From an uncultured Halomonas sp. (lineage in GTDB: Bacteria > Pseudomonadota > Gammaproteobacteria > Pseudomonadales > Halomonadaceae): a DNA stretch of 64,000 nucleotides. The first letter of the stretch is position 1, and every line of letters starts with the position of its first letter. This document shows, piece by piece, positions 56,302-64,000 of this stretch. A program made the translations under genes and the position numbers. The stretch lies in NCBI RefSeq assembly GCF_947493865.1, contig NZ_CANLTC010000008.1:1-64000 (forward strand), read 5' to 3'. Below the pieces are notes generated by a model. That model searched no databases. It worked only from the letters and a program-made list of their open reading frames with translations, and was not told where the DNA came from.

Positions 56302-57912
56302 TTACAAATCCTCCGTTCTGGGCGGCTCCCCTACGGTGACCTTGTCGATATGCTCGCTTTTCAAACCGCGGAACAGCGCGATCATCATGACGAATGCCAG
56401 AATGAAGATCGGCAGGCCAATCACCGTGATCACCTGCTGCAAGGCGAGCAGGCCGGTTTCGCCGGCGAGCACGATCAGCATGGCCGCGAGCACCCCTTCG
56501 GAAATCCCCCAGAACAAGCGTTGATGCACGGGCCCCGGCTCCGGCGTGCCGGTACATAGCATGTCGACCACCAGAGAGGCCGAGTCCGAGGAGGTGGCAA
56601 AGAAGATCGCCACGATGACCACCGCGAGCCCCTTGATGATGGTGGCGAAGGGAAAGTGCTCGAAGAAGGCGAACATTGCCAGGGGCACGCTGTCCGCCAC
56701 CGCGGCTGAAAGCGCCCCGGCCTGATCGCCAAGAGCGGCCCGGGCGTCCGCGCCGATACCGTCGATTTCCATTGCCGACCAGCCGAAGATCGAAAACCAG
56801 ATCAGCGTGAAGATCGAAGGGGCGAAGAGAACCCCGAGGACGAACTCGCGAATGGTGCGACCTCGCGAGATGCGGGCGACGAAGATACCGATGAAGGGCG
56901 ACCAGGTCACGGTCCAGGCCCAGTAGAAGACGGTCCAGTTGCCCTGCCAGCCCCAGCCGCCTTCCTCGTGGGTGTACTGGGCCAGGGTATCGTTCCAGAA
57001 CGCCATGGGCACGATGTTGTAGATATAAAGACCAAGAGTCTCGATGGTGGCCCTCAGCAGAAACACCGTGGACCCCGTAAACAGCACAAACAGCATCAGG
57101 CCAACCGCCATGCCGATGTTGATGTTGGACAGCAGCTTTACGCCGGAATCCAGCCCGGCCACGATGGAACCCACGGCGACGGTGGTGAGGACGGCGATGA
57201 TGATGACCTTGGGAATGACCGCATTGGGGATGTCGAACAGTTCACTCAAGCCGGCATTGATCTGCTGGGTGCCCAGGCCGACGGACACGGCGACGCCGAA
57301 CAGGGTGCCGAGCACGGCAAAGACGTCCAGCGTCTTGCCCAGCGGCCCGTAGATGCGATCGCCGATCAGCGGATAGAACACCGAGCTGTAGCGCATGGGA
57401 AGATCATAGCGATAGATGAAATAGGCGAAGGCCAGCCCCGGCAGGGTGAAGATTGCCCAGGTGTGCAGACCGAGATGGTAGATCGCAAAGCCGATGGCAT
57501 CGTCGGCGGCCGCCACGGTAAAGGGTTCTACCTCCGGGTGGGGCGGGTTGGAGAAGTGGGAGATCGGCTCTGCCACCCCCCAGAACATCAAGACGGTGCC
57601 GATACCCCCGGCAAACAGCATGGTGAACCAGGAAATGTTGCCGTAGTCCGGCTTGGCGTCGTTGCCTCCCAGGCGAATCATGCCATAGCGGCTTATCGCC
57701 ACCCACAGTAGAAAAATTACCCAACTGGTGACGCCGAAGATGAAAAACCAACCGAGGTTGGTGACAATCCAGGTGCGTCCAGCACCAAAGGCCTGCTCAA
57801 TGGTATCGGGGATCAGAAGCAAGGTGACAAGAAATACCACCATGATGGCTGCTGAAACGAAGAATATAACGGGGTCGGTCTGGAGCCGGAGTTTCCGAGC
57901 AAGCTTTTCCAT
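56302..57912 (-). CDS. BCCT-family betaine/choline/carnitine transporter
   Basis: A 536-residue inner-membrane transporter with about 12 hydrophobic segments. The BCCT signature is clear: NWTVFYWAWTVTWSPFIG, then RISRGRTIREFVLG. The conserved glycine-rich first-half motif is GIGTVLMFWGVAEPISH. Such carriers import compatible solutes such as glycine betaine or choline; the substrate cannot be chosen from sequence. In halophiles several copies are usual. The C-terminus is short, so the osmosensory tail of BetP is absent. It starts at 57912 with AAGGAAAT upstream. Confidence 0.93.
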   Translation of the reverse strand: MEKLARKLRLQTDPVIFFVSAAIMVVFLVTLLLIPDTIEQAFGAGRTWIVTNLGWFFIFGVTSWVIFLLWVAISRYGMIRLGGNDAKPDYGNISWFTMLFAGGIGTVLMFWGVAEPISHFSNPPHPEVEPFTVAAADDAIGFAIYHLGLHTWAIFTLPGLAFAYFIYRYDLPMRYSSVFYPLIGDRIYGPLGKTLDVFAVLGTLFGVAVSVGLGTQQINAGLSELFDIPNAVIPKVIIIAVLTTVAVGSIVAGLDSGVKLLSNINIGMAVGLMLFVLFTGSTVFLLRATIETLGLYIYNIVPMAFWNDTLAQYTHEEGGWGWQGNWTVFYWAWTVTWSPFIGIFVARISRGRTIREFVLGVLFAPSIFTLIWFSIFGWSAMEIDGIGADARAALGDQAGALSAAVADSVPLAMFAFFEHFPFATIIKGLAVVIVAIFFATSSDSASLVVDMLCTGTPEPGPVHQRLFWGISEGVLAAMLIVLAGETGLLALQQVITVIGLPIFILAFVMMIALFRGLKSEHIDKVTVGEPPRTEDL

Positions 57913-58055
57913 CCAGGGATTTCCTTGTGGTCATTACCTTTCTAGTAGTAACCGTAGAAGCAGATACGTAAAAGGTCGAATGGCATTGCGTTGTCGAGGC
58001 CACGTTCAGGATCGTCGTTCAGTCATTTTTGTACCGTCTACTTTTATTTTTTTAT

Positions 58056-58083
58056 AAAAAAACTCCGACGCGAAGGCCGGAGT
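58056..58083 (-). terminator. terminator of htpX
   Basis: A 6-bp stem (58062-58067 with 58078-58083) followed on the minus strand by seven T bases. It lies 24 bases past the htpX stop codon. Confidence 0.82.
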
Positions 58084-58106
58084 CGAGGAGAGCGAATTGC
58101 GTATGT

Positions 58107-59009
58107 TTACTCCCGATAGGCGGATTCCTTCAAGGCGCGAATACGCTCATCCAGCGGCGGATGGCTGGCAAACAGCTTCTCCATGATCTTGCGGCTCTGG
58201 CCGGTAGTGATGGCAAACGCGGTCAGAGTTTCCGGCATTTGATCCGGCATCTGGCTTTCGGTCTTGAGGCGGGCGAGCGCGTTGATCATCGCGCCGCTGC
58301 CGGCTAACTTGGCGCCGGCGGCATCGGCACGATACTCACGGAAGCGCGAGAACCAGGCAACGATTACCGAGGCAATCAGACCGAAGACGATTTCGGCAAC
58401 GATCACCACCGCAAAATAGCCCATGAAACCCAATCCGCCGCCGCTATCGTCCCGGCGCAGGAAGCTATCCAATAGTTGCGCGACGACTCGGGCAAAGAAC
58501 ATGACGAAGGTGTTGAGCACGCCCTGGATCAGCGCCAGGGTGACCATGTCGCCATTGGCGACGTGGCCGATTTCGTGGGCCAGCACTGCTCGCACTTCTT
58601 CCGGGCGCATACGATTGAGCAGCCCTGCGGAGACCGCGACCAGGGCATCGTTCTTGTTCCAGCCGGTGGCGAAAGCGTTGGACTGCTGAGCGGGGAAGAT
58701 ACCGACTTCGGGCATCTTGATGCCCGCCTGCTGGGCCAGCTCGGCAACGGTATCGATCAGCCACTTCTCCGCTTCATTGCTTGGCGTTTCAATGACCTGG
58801 GTGCCGGTGCTGCGCTTGGCCATCCATTTGGAAATGAAGAGCGATACCAGGGAACCCGCCATGCCGAACACGAAACAGAATATCAGCAGGCTATTCATGT
58901 TCAGCCCGTTGGCATTCAGATACGGCTCCACGCCAAGCAAGCGCAGAGTAACGCTGGCCACCAGCACCACCGCAAGGTTGGTAGCCAGAAACAGAATGAT
59001 GCGCATCAT
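58107..59009 (-). CDS. htpX: membrane zinc metalloprotease HtpX
   Basis: Inner-membrane protease that degrades damaged membrane proteins. It has 300 residues from ATG 59009. The HExxH zinc site is in [13 protein letters not shown] (~H141), with the third ligand in [14 protein letters not shown]. Four hydrophobic segments are present. AGGAC precedes the start. The neighbouring alaA is on the same strand, as in Pseudomonas. Confidence 0.95.
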   Translation of the reverse strand: MMRIILFLATNLAVVLVASVTLRLLGVEPYLNANGLNMNSLLIFCFVFGMAGSLVSLFISKWMAKRSTGTQVIETPSNEAEKWLIDTVAELAQQAGIKMPEVGIFPAQQSNAFATGWNKNDALVAVSAGLLNRMRPEEVRAVLAHEIGHVANGDMVTLALIQGVLNTFVMFFARVVAQLLDSFLRRDDSGGGLGFMGYFAVVIVAEIVFGLIASVIVAWFSRFREYRADAAGAKLAGSGAMINALARLKTESQMPDQMPETLTAFAITTGQSRKIMEKLFASHPPLDERIRALKESAYRE

Positions 59010-59124
59010 GGATTGCTGTCCTCGTTTATCAAGAATCATGCCGTATAAAACATGACATTTTTTTCGTTATTGGCCTGTTTAAATGTGTCCTGCCGGTGTG
59101 AGTTTCAAGTATTGGCAGATGAAC

Positions 59125-60387
59125 TCATTGACGATAGCGGGAAAGAAAGCGCGCGAAACGATCCAGCGCGTCCTCGAGCTGATCCGCCCAGGGCAGGGTA
59201 ACGATGCGCACATGATCCGGGTTCGGCCAGTTGAAGGCGGTACCCTGTACCAGCAGGATCTTCTCCTGCAATAGCAGGTCGAGCACCAGCTTTTCATCGT
59301 CCTGGATGTTGAACACCTTGGGGTCGAGTCGTGGGAAGGCGTACAAGGCCCCCTTGGCCTTGACGCAGGACACCCCTGGAATGGCGTTGAGCTTTTCATG
59401 GGTGATGTCACGTTGAGCGCGTAGACGGCCTCCCGGCAGAATCAGGTCGTTGATCGACTGATAGCCCCCCAGTGCCGTTTGTATGGCGTGCTGGGCCGGC
59501 ACGTTGGCGCACAAACGCATCGAGGCCAGCATGTTGACCCCCTGGATGAAATCCTGGGCCTGGTGCTTGGCGGCATTGCCGGAGAAGATCATCCAGCCGG
59601 AGCGAAAACCGGCGCAGCGGTAGCTCTTCGACAGGCCGTTGAGGGTGACCACCAGTTGATCGTCATCCGCCAGGGCACCGGTGGAGACATGTTCGACGTC
59701 GTCATAAAGAATCTTGTCGTAGATCTCATCGGAAAACACCACCAGATGATGCTCTCGGGCGATCGCCAGGAGTTCCTTGATCACCTCCGGGGGGTAGACG
59801 GCGCCGGTGGGGTTGTTGGGGTTGATCAGCACCAGGGCACGCGTATGGCTGGTTACCTTGTCGCGAATGTCAGCGATATCCGGTGCCCAGTCGGCCTGTT
59901 CGTCGCACATATAGTGCACCGGTCGACCGCCGGAAAGGTTGGCCGCAGCGGTCCAGAGCGGATAGTCCGGTGCCGGAATCAGAACTTCGTCGCCGTCGTT
60001 GAGCAAGGCCTGCATGGCCATCACGATCAGCTCCGAGACACCGTTGCCGATGTAGATGTCTTCGATGCCGACACCGGGAATACCCTTGCGCTGGCACTCC
60101 TGCATGATCGCCTTGCGTGCCGAATAGAGCCCCTTGGAATCACAATAGCCCTGGGCCGTCGCCAGGTTACGCATCACATCCTGAAGTATCTCTTCCGGTG
60201 CCTCGAAGCCGAACGGGGCGGGGTTGCCGATGTTCAGCTTGAGAATGCGCTGACCTTCTTCCTCGAGCTGTTTGGCGTGCTCCAGCACCGGACCGCGAAT
60301 GTCGTAGCAGACATTGTCGAGCTTGTGGGACTTCCTGATGGGGGTGTGCTCAACAGGCGCTTGGCCAAGGGGTGTTTGGATAGACAT
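59125..60387 (-). CDS. alaA: glutamate-pyruvate aminotransferase AlaA
   Basis: PLP class I aminotransferase making alanine from pyruvate. It has 420 residues, with strong identity to E. coli AlaA (LNIGNPAPFGFEAPEEIL, GYCDSKGLYSARKAIM, NPNNPTGAVYP). The PLP lysine is in NGLSKSYRCAGFRSG (~240). The start at 60387 gives a family-length N-terminus; the frame to 60435 adds 16 residues. Confidence 0.94.
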   Translation of the reverse strand: MSIQTPLGQAPVEHTPIRKSHKLDNVCYDIRGPVLEHAKQLEEEGQRILKLNIGNPAPFGFEAPEEILQDVMRNLATAQGYCDSKGLYSARKAIMQECQRKGIPGVGIEDIYIGNGVSELIVMAMQALLNDGDEVLIPAPDYPLWTAAANLSGGRPVHYMCDEQADWAPDIADIRDKVTSHTRALVLINPNNPTGAVYPPEVIKELLAIAREHHLVVFSDEIYDKILYDDVEHVSTGALADDDQLVVTLNGLSKSYRCAGFRSGWMIFSGNAAKHQAQDFIQGVNMLASMRLCANVPAQHAIQTALGGYQSINDLILPGGRLRAQRDITHEKLNAIPGVSCVKAKGALYAFPRLDPKVFNIQDDEKLVLDLLLQEKILLVQGTAFNWPNPDHVRIVTLPWADQLEDALDRFARFLSRYRQ

Positions 60388-60484
60388 GAGTGTTCCGTTG
60401 ACGGCGTTAGCGAGGGTGCGACTCTCGCTCAGCATACGCGATACGATGATAGCGCCAAAGCATCAATAGGGCGCGAGACCGGGC

Positions 60485-61423
60485 CTATTCCGTGGTGACT
60501 TCATCCACATGGGGTATTGGAATATCGGCAGGAGTTTCCAGAGTCAGGCGACCCAGTTTGCCGTCGCGTAATTCGTGCAGCAATACCTCGGCGCCGCGAT
60601 GCAGATCGACCTCGCCGCCGGGCCGCAGACCGCCACGCTTGCTGGCGATTTCCTTGACGATGGCCTGCCCATCGAAGCCTGCCAATGCCAGCAGGTCAGG
60701 GTTGAGTGGGCCGTCGGCGTCTACTTCGCGAATCTGTGAAGCAGGGACGTAAACCGGTAACGCCGTGAGCTTGAAGCGCGCAGTCAGCTCATCCGGGTAG
60801 CGCTTGGCCAGCTCCGCGGCGGTGATCATCGCCACATCGAGGTAGTCGATGGCGGTGTCGCGAATCGCGCCGCTGGCCGCCAGGCGGTAGGCGCTGGCCT
60901 GATTCTCGATCTTCGGCCACAGCACGCCGGGGGTATCGGTCAGCGCAATACGGCCTTCGATGCGAATCTTCTGCTGGCGCTTGGTGACCGCGGGTTCATT
61001 GCCGGTCTTGGCAATCTTGCGTCCCGCCAGTCCATTGATCAGCGTCGATTTACCCACGTTGGGAATACCCATGACCATGACCCGCACGTCGCGATCCGCA
61101 CGCACCCTGCCGGCCAATTCATGGCACAGTTTGGGAATGCGCTTGAGTTCCCGAGCATTGGTGGTGGTCACTGCCAGGGCGCGAGTGGCTTCCTGGGCGT
61201 CGAAGTGGGCGACCCATTCGTCTGTCCGTGCCGGGTCGGCCAGATCCGCCCGGGAGAGGATCTTCAACACCGGCTTGTGCTCGGTGAGCTCCGCCAGCAT
61301 GGGGTTGGCGCTGGAGTAGGGCAGGCGGGCATCGAGCACCTCGAGCACCACATCGATTTCCGGCAGCGCTTCCTTGATCTGGCGGCGCGCCTTGTTCATG
61401 TGTCCTGGGTACCAGCCGAGCAT
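60485..61423 (-). CDS. ylqF: ribosome biogenesis GTPase (YlqF/RbgA type)
   Basis: A circularly permuted GTPase, 312 residues, involved in late 50S assembly. Motif order is G4 (LSRADLAD) before G1 (GIPNVGKSTLIN), then G3 (DTPGVLWPK). This order is diagnostic of the YlqF/YawG class. The N-terminal WYPGHMNKARRQI is typical. The start at 61423 is chosen on family similarity. Gammaproteobacteria often lack this gene or have a diverged copy. Confidence 0.9.
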   Translation of the reverse strand: MLGWYPGHMNKARRQIKEALPEIDVVLEVLDARLPYSSANPMLAELTEHKPVLKILSRADLADPARTDEWVAHFDAQEATRALAVTTTNARELKRIPKLCHELAGRVRADRDVRVMVMGIPNVGKSTLINGLAGRKIAKTGNEPAVTKRQQKIRIEGRIALTDTPGVLWPKIENQASAYRLAASGAIRDTAIDYLDVAMITAAELAKRYPDELTARFKLTALPVYVPASQIREVDADGPLNPDLLALAGFDGQAIVKEIASKRGGLRPGGEVDLHRGAEVLLHELRDGKLGRLTLETPADIPIPHVDEVTTE

Positions 61424-61501
61424 CAATGAACCCTTGCGTAGTGCATATGAGATGGGCGCCATCTTAGCAGATCGGCGCCCCTGTGTGATTGGCCTGTGAG
61501 T

Positions 61502-61903
61502 CTATTCCCCGGGATGAAAGTCCAGGGAGACGGAATTGATGCAGTAGCGCAGCCCGGTGGTCTCAGCAGGGCCATCCGGAAAGACATGGCCCAGATGGGC
61601 GTCGCAACGCGAACAGACGACCTCGATACGGCGCATGGCATGAGAGTCATCGAAATGCTCCTCTACCGCCGCCTCCGCCAGGGGGCGGTCGAAGCTCGGC
61701 CAGCCACAGCCCGCGTCGAACTTGTGTTCATTTTCGAACAGCGCCGCGCCACAGCACGTGCAGTGATAGATGCCGTGTTCGTCACCTACCTGATGATCGC
61801 CGCTGAAAGGGGGCTCGGTGCCTTTCTCGCGAGTCACGCGATACTGCTCTGGGGTGAGTTGTTCGCGCCACTGTTCATCGCTCTTTTGAATCTTGTTGCT
61901 CAT
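61502..61903 (-). CDS. msrB: peptide-methionine (R)-S-oxide reductase
   Basis: Reduces methionine-R-sulfoxide, complementing MsrA (7824). It has 133 residues with GGAGC upstream. Two CxxC zinc pairs (HCTCCGAAL and CSRCDAHLG) are intact, and the catalytic cysteine is at residue 121 (LRYCINSVSL). There is no signal peptide, so it is cytoplasmic, unlike the exported MsrA. The gene lies divergent from the tRNA array. Confidence 0.95.
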   Translation of the reverse strand: MSNKIQKSDEQWREQLTPEQYRVTREKGTEPPFSGDHQVGDEHGIYHCTCCGAALFENEHKFDAGCGWPSFDRPLAEAAVEEHFDDSHAMRRIEVVCSRCDAHLGHVFPDGPAETTGLRYCINSVSLDFHPGE

Positions 61904-61991
61904 GGAAGCTCCGATTTCCTGTTTGCCTGCATGCCATGAGACAACGAGAAGCGGATAACTTTCCACTCTCATTTTTCAAAGTCGCGGGTGC

Positions 61992-62020
61992 TTGACACCC
62001 ATCACCGGGCTAATTAATAT
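61992..62020 (+). promoter_or_regulatory. strong sigma-70 promoter of the tRNA array
   Basis: TTGACA (61992-61997) and TAATAT (62015-62020) are separated by exactly 17 bases. The sequence after the -10 is GC-rich (ACGCGCC), as in promoters under stringent control. It precedes the first tRNA-Glu by about 30 bases. Confidence 0.88.
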
Positions 62021-62050
62021 ACGCGCCACCTCGACGAGGCAAGGCACTGC

Positions 62051-62126
62051 GTCCCATTCGTCTAGTGGTCCAGGACACCGCCCTTTCACGGCGGTAACAG
62101 GGGTTCGAACCCCCTATGGGACGCCA
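62051..62126 (+). tRNA. tRNA-Glu (anticodon TTC)
   Basis: A 76-base tRNA including encoded CCA. The acceptor stem is GTCCCAT/ATGGGAC, the anticodon loop CTTTCAC places TTC at 62085-62087, and the T arm is complete. It is identical to the copy at 62339-62414. It is a substrate of MnmA (19511). Confidence 0.97.
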
Positions 62127-62163
62127 CTTCCTTTTCGCAGGTGCCAGAAAATTTGGAATCAAT

Positions 62164-62238
62164 GCGGGAATAGCTCAGTGGTAGAGCATCGCCTTGCCAA
62201 GGCGAGGGTCGCGAGTTCGAATCTCGTTTCCCGCTCCA
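62164..62238 (+). tRNA. tRNA-Gly (anticodon GCC)
   Basis: A 75-base tRNA with encoded CCA. The acceptor is GCGGGAA/TTCCCGC, and the anticodon loop TTGCCAA puts GCC at 62196-62198. It lies 37 bases after tRNA-Glu in the same array. Confidence 0.97.
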
Positions 62239-62261
62239 GAATCATCTGGTTATAAAGGTAA

Positions 62262-62314
62262 GCGAGGGTCGCAAGCTGGAGCGCCAGCCCGGCCGGATCT
62301 CGTTTCCCGCTTCA
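62262..62314 (+). pseudogene. broken 3' piece of tRNA-Gly
   Basis: The sequence repeats the tRNA-Gly 3' half. GCGAGGGTCGC (62262-62272) matches the variable-loop/T-stem region, and ATCTCGTTTCCCGCTTCA (62297-62314) matches the T-stem to CCA end with one change. In between, the 8-base T loop of the intact gene is replaced by 24 bases that contain a small hairpin (CTGG-AGCG-CCAG). It cannot form a tRNA. It sits between the intact tRNA-Gly and the second tRNA-Glu, so it probably arose by array duplication and decay. Confidence 0.8.
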
Positions 62315-62338
62315 GGTACCCAATTTTTCGATCATTAC

Positions 62339-62414
62339 GTCCCATTCGTCTAGTGGTCCAGGACACCGCCCTTTCACGGCGGTAACAGGGGTTCGAACCC
62401 CCTATGGGACGCCA
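62339..62414 (+). tRNA. tRNA-Glu (anticodon TTC), second copy
   Basis: Identical over all 76 bases to the copy at 62051-62126, including CCA. Probably part of one transcript with the first tRNA-Glu and tRNA-Gly. No clear terminator follows. Confidence 0.97.
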
Positions 62415-62566
62415 CCTTTTCCTCCCCCTGATTTCCTCTCTTGCGTCTGTACAGCAAGCGCATGGTTTGTTGGCTTCTTCGTTGTCTTTGCGCGTCATGG
62501 TTTTCCCGGCATTCCTGAAGGGCCATGGCTGTCCTGGTTCGCGACAATGCGCTATGGTGTGGTTTC

Positions 62567-62641
62567 GACACGGGGTGCGGTCGTTGCCGCTGAGACAATA
62601 CCCGTTGAACCTGATCCAGTTAATGCTGGCGAAGGGATGTC
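62567..62641 (+). promoter_or_regulatory. thiamine pyrophosphate (TPP) riboswitch aptamer
   Basis: The conserved THI elements are present in order: GGGGTGC (62572-62578), CTGAGA (62590-62595), ACCCGTTGAACCTGATC (62600-62616), AGTTAATGCTGGCGAAGGGA (62618-62637). The closing stem P1 pairs GACA (62567-62570) with TGTC (62638-62641). It ends 49 bases before the ATG of the SDR gene. High TPP should lower expression of that operon. Confidence 0.95.
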
Positions 62642-62645
62642 AGCT

Positions 62646-62684
62646 GGCTCCATGGCGGCACCCTTCATTGCCGTGCAAGGAGCC
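62646..62684 (+). promoter_or_regulatory. riboswitch expression platform: Shine-Dalgarno-sequestering hairpin
   Basis: GGCTCC (62646-62651) pairs with GGAGCC (62679-62684), and CGGCA (62656-62660) pairs with TGCCG (62669-62673). The outer stem covers the AAGGAG Shine-Dalgarno (62677-62682) of the SDR gene. With no T run after it, the platform looks translational, as is common for gammaproteobacterial TPP switches. Confidence 0.75.
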
Positions 62685-62690
62685 CTATTC

Positions 62691-63467
62691 ATGTCTAGTT
62701 TCTCGCCTGCAATCGACACACAAGTCGTGCTGATCACCGGTGGCGCCCGGGGGCTTGGCGCGCATCTGTCTCGTGCATTTCTCGCCCAGGGTGCTCGAGT
62801 GGTAATCAATTACTTCAAGAGTCGTGATGCTGCCGAGACACTGGTTCGCGAGGTGCCGGAGCGGGCGCTGGCCGTTCAGGCCGATGTCACTGATCCAGAA
62901 GCAGTAAAGGCGCTTTTCGACAAGGCCCATGAGCACTTCGGTGCGCCTGTCACCACCGTGGTGAATAACGCACTGCCCACTTTTTCCTTCAACGGGGATG
63001 CCCGACCCCGAGCGGACAGTCTGAGCTGGGCGCAGATGAGCCAGCAGTTCGAAGGGGTGAATCGCGGAGCGCTCAACACCATTCAAGCAGCGCTTGCAGG
63101 GATGAGGGAGCAGGGCGGTGGGCGCATCATCAATATCGGCACCAACCTGTTCCAGAACCCCGTGGTGCCCTATCACGACTATACCGCCGGCAAGGCGGCG
63201 CTCTTGTCCCTGACCCGCACGTTGTCTCAGGACCTGGGCCCGGACAACATCACCGTGAACATGATTTCCGGCGGTCTTCTGCGTACCACGGATGCCTCCA
63301 GCGCCACCCCCGAGGCAGTGTTCGACTTGATCGCCCAGAACACACCGCTGCGCCGGGTGACCACGCCGGAAGAGTTCGCCGATGTGGCGCTGTTCTTTGC
63401 CTCGCCCTGGGCCCGGGCGATCACCGGCCAGAATTTGATCGTGGACGGCGGATTGGTGAAGGGCTGA
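62691..63467 (+). CDS. SDR-family oxidoreductase under TPP riboswitch
   Basis: A 258-residue short-chain dehydrogenase/reductase. The NAD(P) motif is TGGARGLGAHL, and the catalytic Tyr-x3-Lys is in YTAGK. The upstream position that usually holds the catalytic serine (ISS) reads IGTN, so a threonine may replace it. ATG 62691 has AAGGAG 8 bases upstream; the frame to 62547 would run through the riboswitch and is wrong. The stop overlaps the start of the next gene (ATGA), so both are one unit. It resembles 3-oxoacyl-ACP reductases, but regulation points to thiamine or a thiamine-like compound. Confidence 0.87.
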   Translation: MSSFSPAIDTQVVLITGGARGLGAHLSRAFLAQGARVVINYFKSRDAAETLVREVPERALAVQADVTDPEAVKALFDKAHEHFGAPVTTVVNNALPTFSFNGDARPRADSLSWAQMSQQFEGVNRGALNTIQAALAGMREQGGGRIINIGTNLFQNPVVPYHDYTAGKAALLSLTRTLSQDLGPDNITVNMISGGLLRTTDASSATPEAVFDLIAQNTPLRRVTTPEEFADVALFFASPWARAITGQNLIVDGGLVKG

Positions 63468-64000
63468 TGAAAACGCGCAACGAGACAGAAAAGCTGCATA
63501 TCAACCTGTTCATCATGGGCTGCGGCCACCATCGGGCTGCCTGGCGGCATCCGAATTCCGCGGCCGAGCGGCTGACGGATATCGCCTATTACGAATCCCT
63601 CGCCCAGATCGCCGAGCGTGGCAAGCTGGATGCGGTGTTTTTCGCCGACGGCATGAGTGTGGGCAGCGTGGAAGACGGCTTTCACTGGCATCTCGAGCCG
63701 CTGACGGCGCTTTCCGCCATGAGCCGGGCGACCCGGCACATCGGCCTGATCAGCACCATTTCCAGCACCTTCTATACCCCGTTTCATGCCGCAAGGCTGG
63801 TGGGGTCTCTGGATCATATTTCCGGCGGGCGCGTGGGCTGGAATGTGGTGACCTCGATGTTCGATGCGGAGGCGCGCAACCACAACTACGTTTCCATGCC
63901 TTCTCACGCCACACGTTACGCCCGAGCCGAGGAGTTCGTGCAGACGGTGCTGGCGCTTTGGGACAGCTGGGCCGAGGATGCCATCGAACGCGACCGCAAA
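63467..64000 (+). CDS. NtaA/SnaA/DszA-type flavin-dependent monooxygenase (partial)
   Basis: The first 178 codons of a luciferase-like (LLM) FMN-dependent monooxygenase; the gene continues past the window end. Family features are the start KLHINLFIMGCGHHRAAWRH, AERGKLDAVFFADG, and ISTIFSSTFYTPFH-like and GGRVGWNVVTS blocks. The group oxidises substrates such as nitrilotriacetate (NtaA), EDTA, dibenzothiophene sulfone (DszA) or pristinamycin (SnaA), using FMNH2 from a separate reductase. The start overlaps the SDR stop by one base. The substrate is unknown; riboswitch control suggests a thiamine-related one. Confidence 0.88.
   Translation, partial: MKTRNETEKLHINLFIMGCGHHRAAWRHPNSAAERLTDIAYYESLAQIAERGKLDAVFFADGMSVGSVEDGFHWHLEPLTALSAMSRATRHIGLISTISSTFYTPFHAARLVGSLDHISGGRVGWNVVTSMFDAEARNHNYVSMPSHATRYARAEEFVQTVLALWDSWAEDAIERDRK

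Noticed and set aside
62250..62498. small open frames across the tRNA array
   Set aside because: They run through intact tRNA genes and have no start signals.
62547..62690. N-terminal extension of the SDR open frame
   Set aside because: It is the TPP riboswitch and its hairpin; the true start is ATG 62691 with its own Shine-Dalgarno.

Overview
The window is GC-rich, densely coded chromosomal DNA from a gammaproteobacterium, most likely Halomonas or another member of the Halomonadaceae. I infer this from the gene order, from the Pseudomonas/Halomonas-type long isocitrate lyase and 1,600-residue NAD-glutamate dehydrogenase, and from a BCCT osmolyte transporter. I could not search a database. 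About 50 protein genes and three tRNA genes are supported. I see no rRNA, CRISPR array, prophage, intact transposase or biosynthetic cluster.

Layout. 1-8,600: catalase HPII (katE), GABA aminotransferase, a large DUF1266-type protein coupled to an MFS transporter, and an exported MsrA. 8,600-15,500: a TVP38/flavin-disulfide-reductase fusion, a CDP-alcohol phosphatidyltransferase, SlyD, a glycine-zipper lipoprotein and isocitrate lyase. 15,500-21,800: a minus-strand block rluE-nudJ-mnmA-hflD-purB-roxA-GNAT joined mostly by 4-bp overlaps; a 267-bp transposon-like element sits between hflD and purB. 21,800-28,100: icd, then clpS-clpA facing infA-bpt-aat, which gathers recognition, unfolding and tagging for the N-degron pathway. 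28,300-35,250: ftsK-lolA, facing rarA and a phospholipase D-type lipoprotein. 35,400-41,200: a second inverted-repeat element, a hemerythrin-fold protein without the usual histidines, SOS-controlled umuDC with an apparently dead UmuD protease centre, and a two-gene membrane redox system. 41,200-56,300: murI, trmA, gdhB, a secreted two-domain protein, pyrD, rmf, rlmKL, a glutaredoxin-like protein, a WGR protein, pdxB and a MOSC protein. 56,300-62,000: BCCT transporter, htpX-alaA, an RbgA/YlqF-type GTPase and msrB. 62,000-64,000: a tRNA-Glu/Gly/Glu array containing a broken tRNA-Gly piece, then a TPP riboswitch driving an SDR enzyme and an NtaA/DszA-type flavin monooxygenase that runs off the end.

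The items most worth a second look are: the TPP-controlled SDR plus monooxygenase operon, which is not a textbook thiamine gene set; the UmuD whose Ser-Lys dyad is Thr-Tyr; the two short inverted-repeat elements; 15-16-bp tandem repeats found shortly after three different stop codons; the tRNA-Gly remnant; and the multi-module DUF1266 protein. Most of the rest is well-known housekeeping content.
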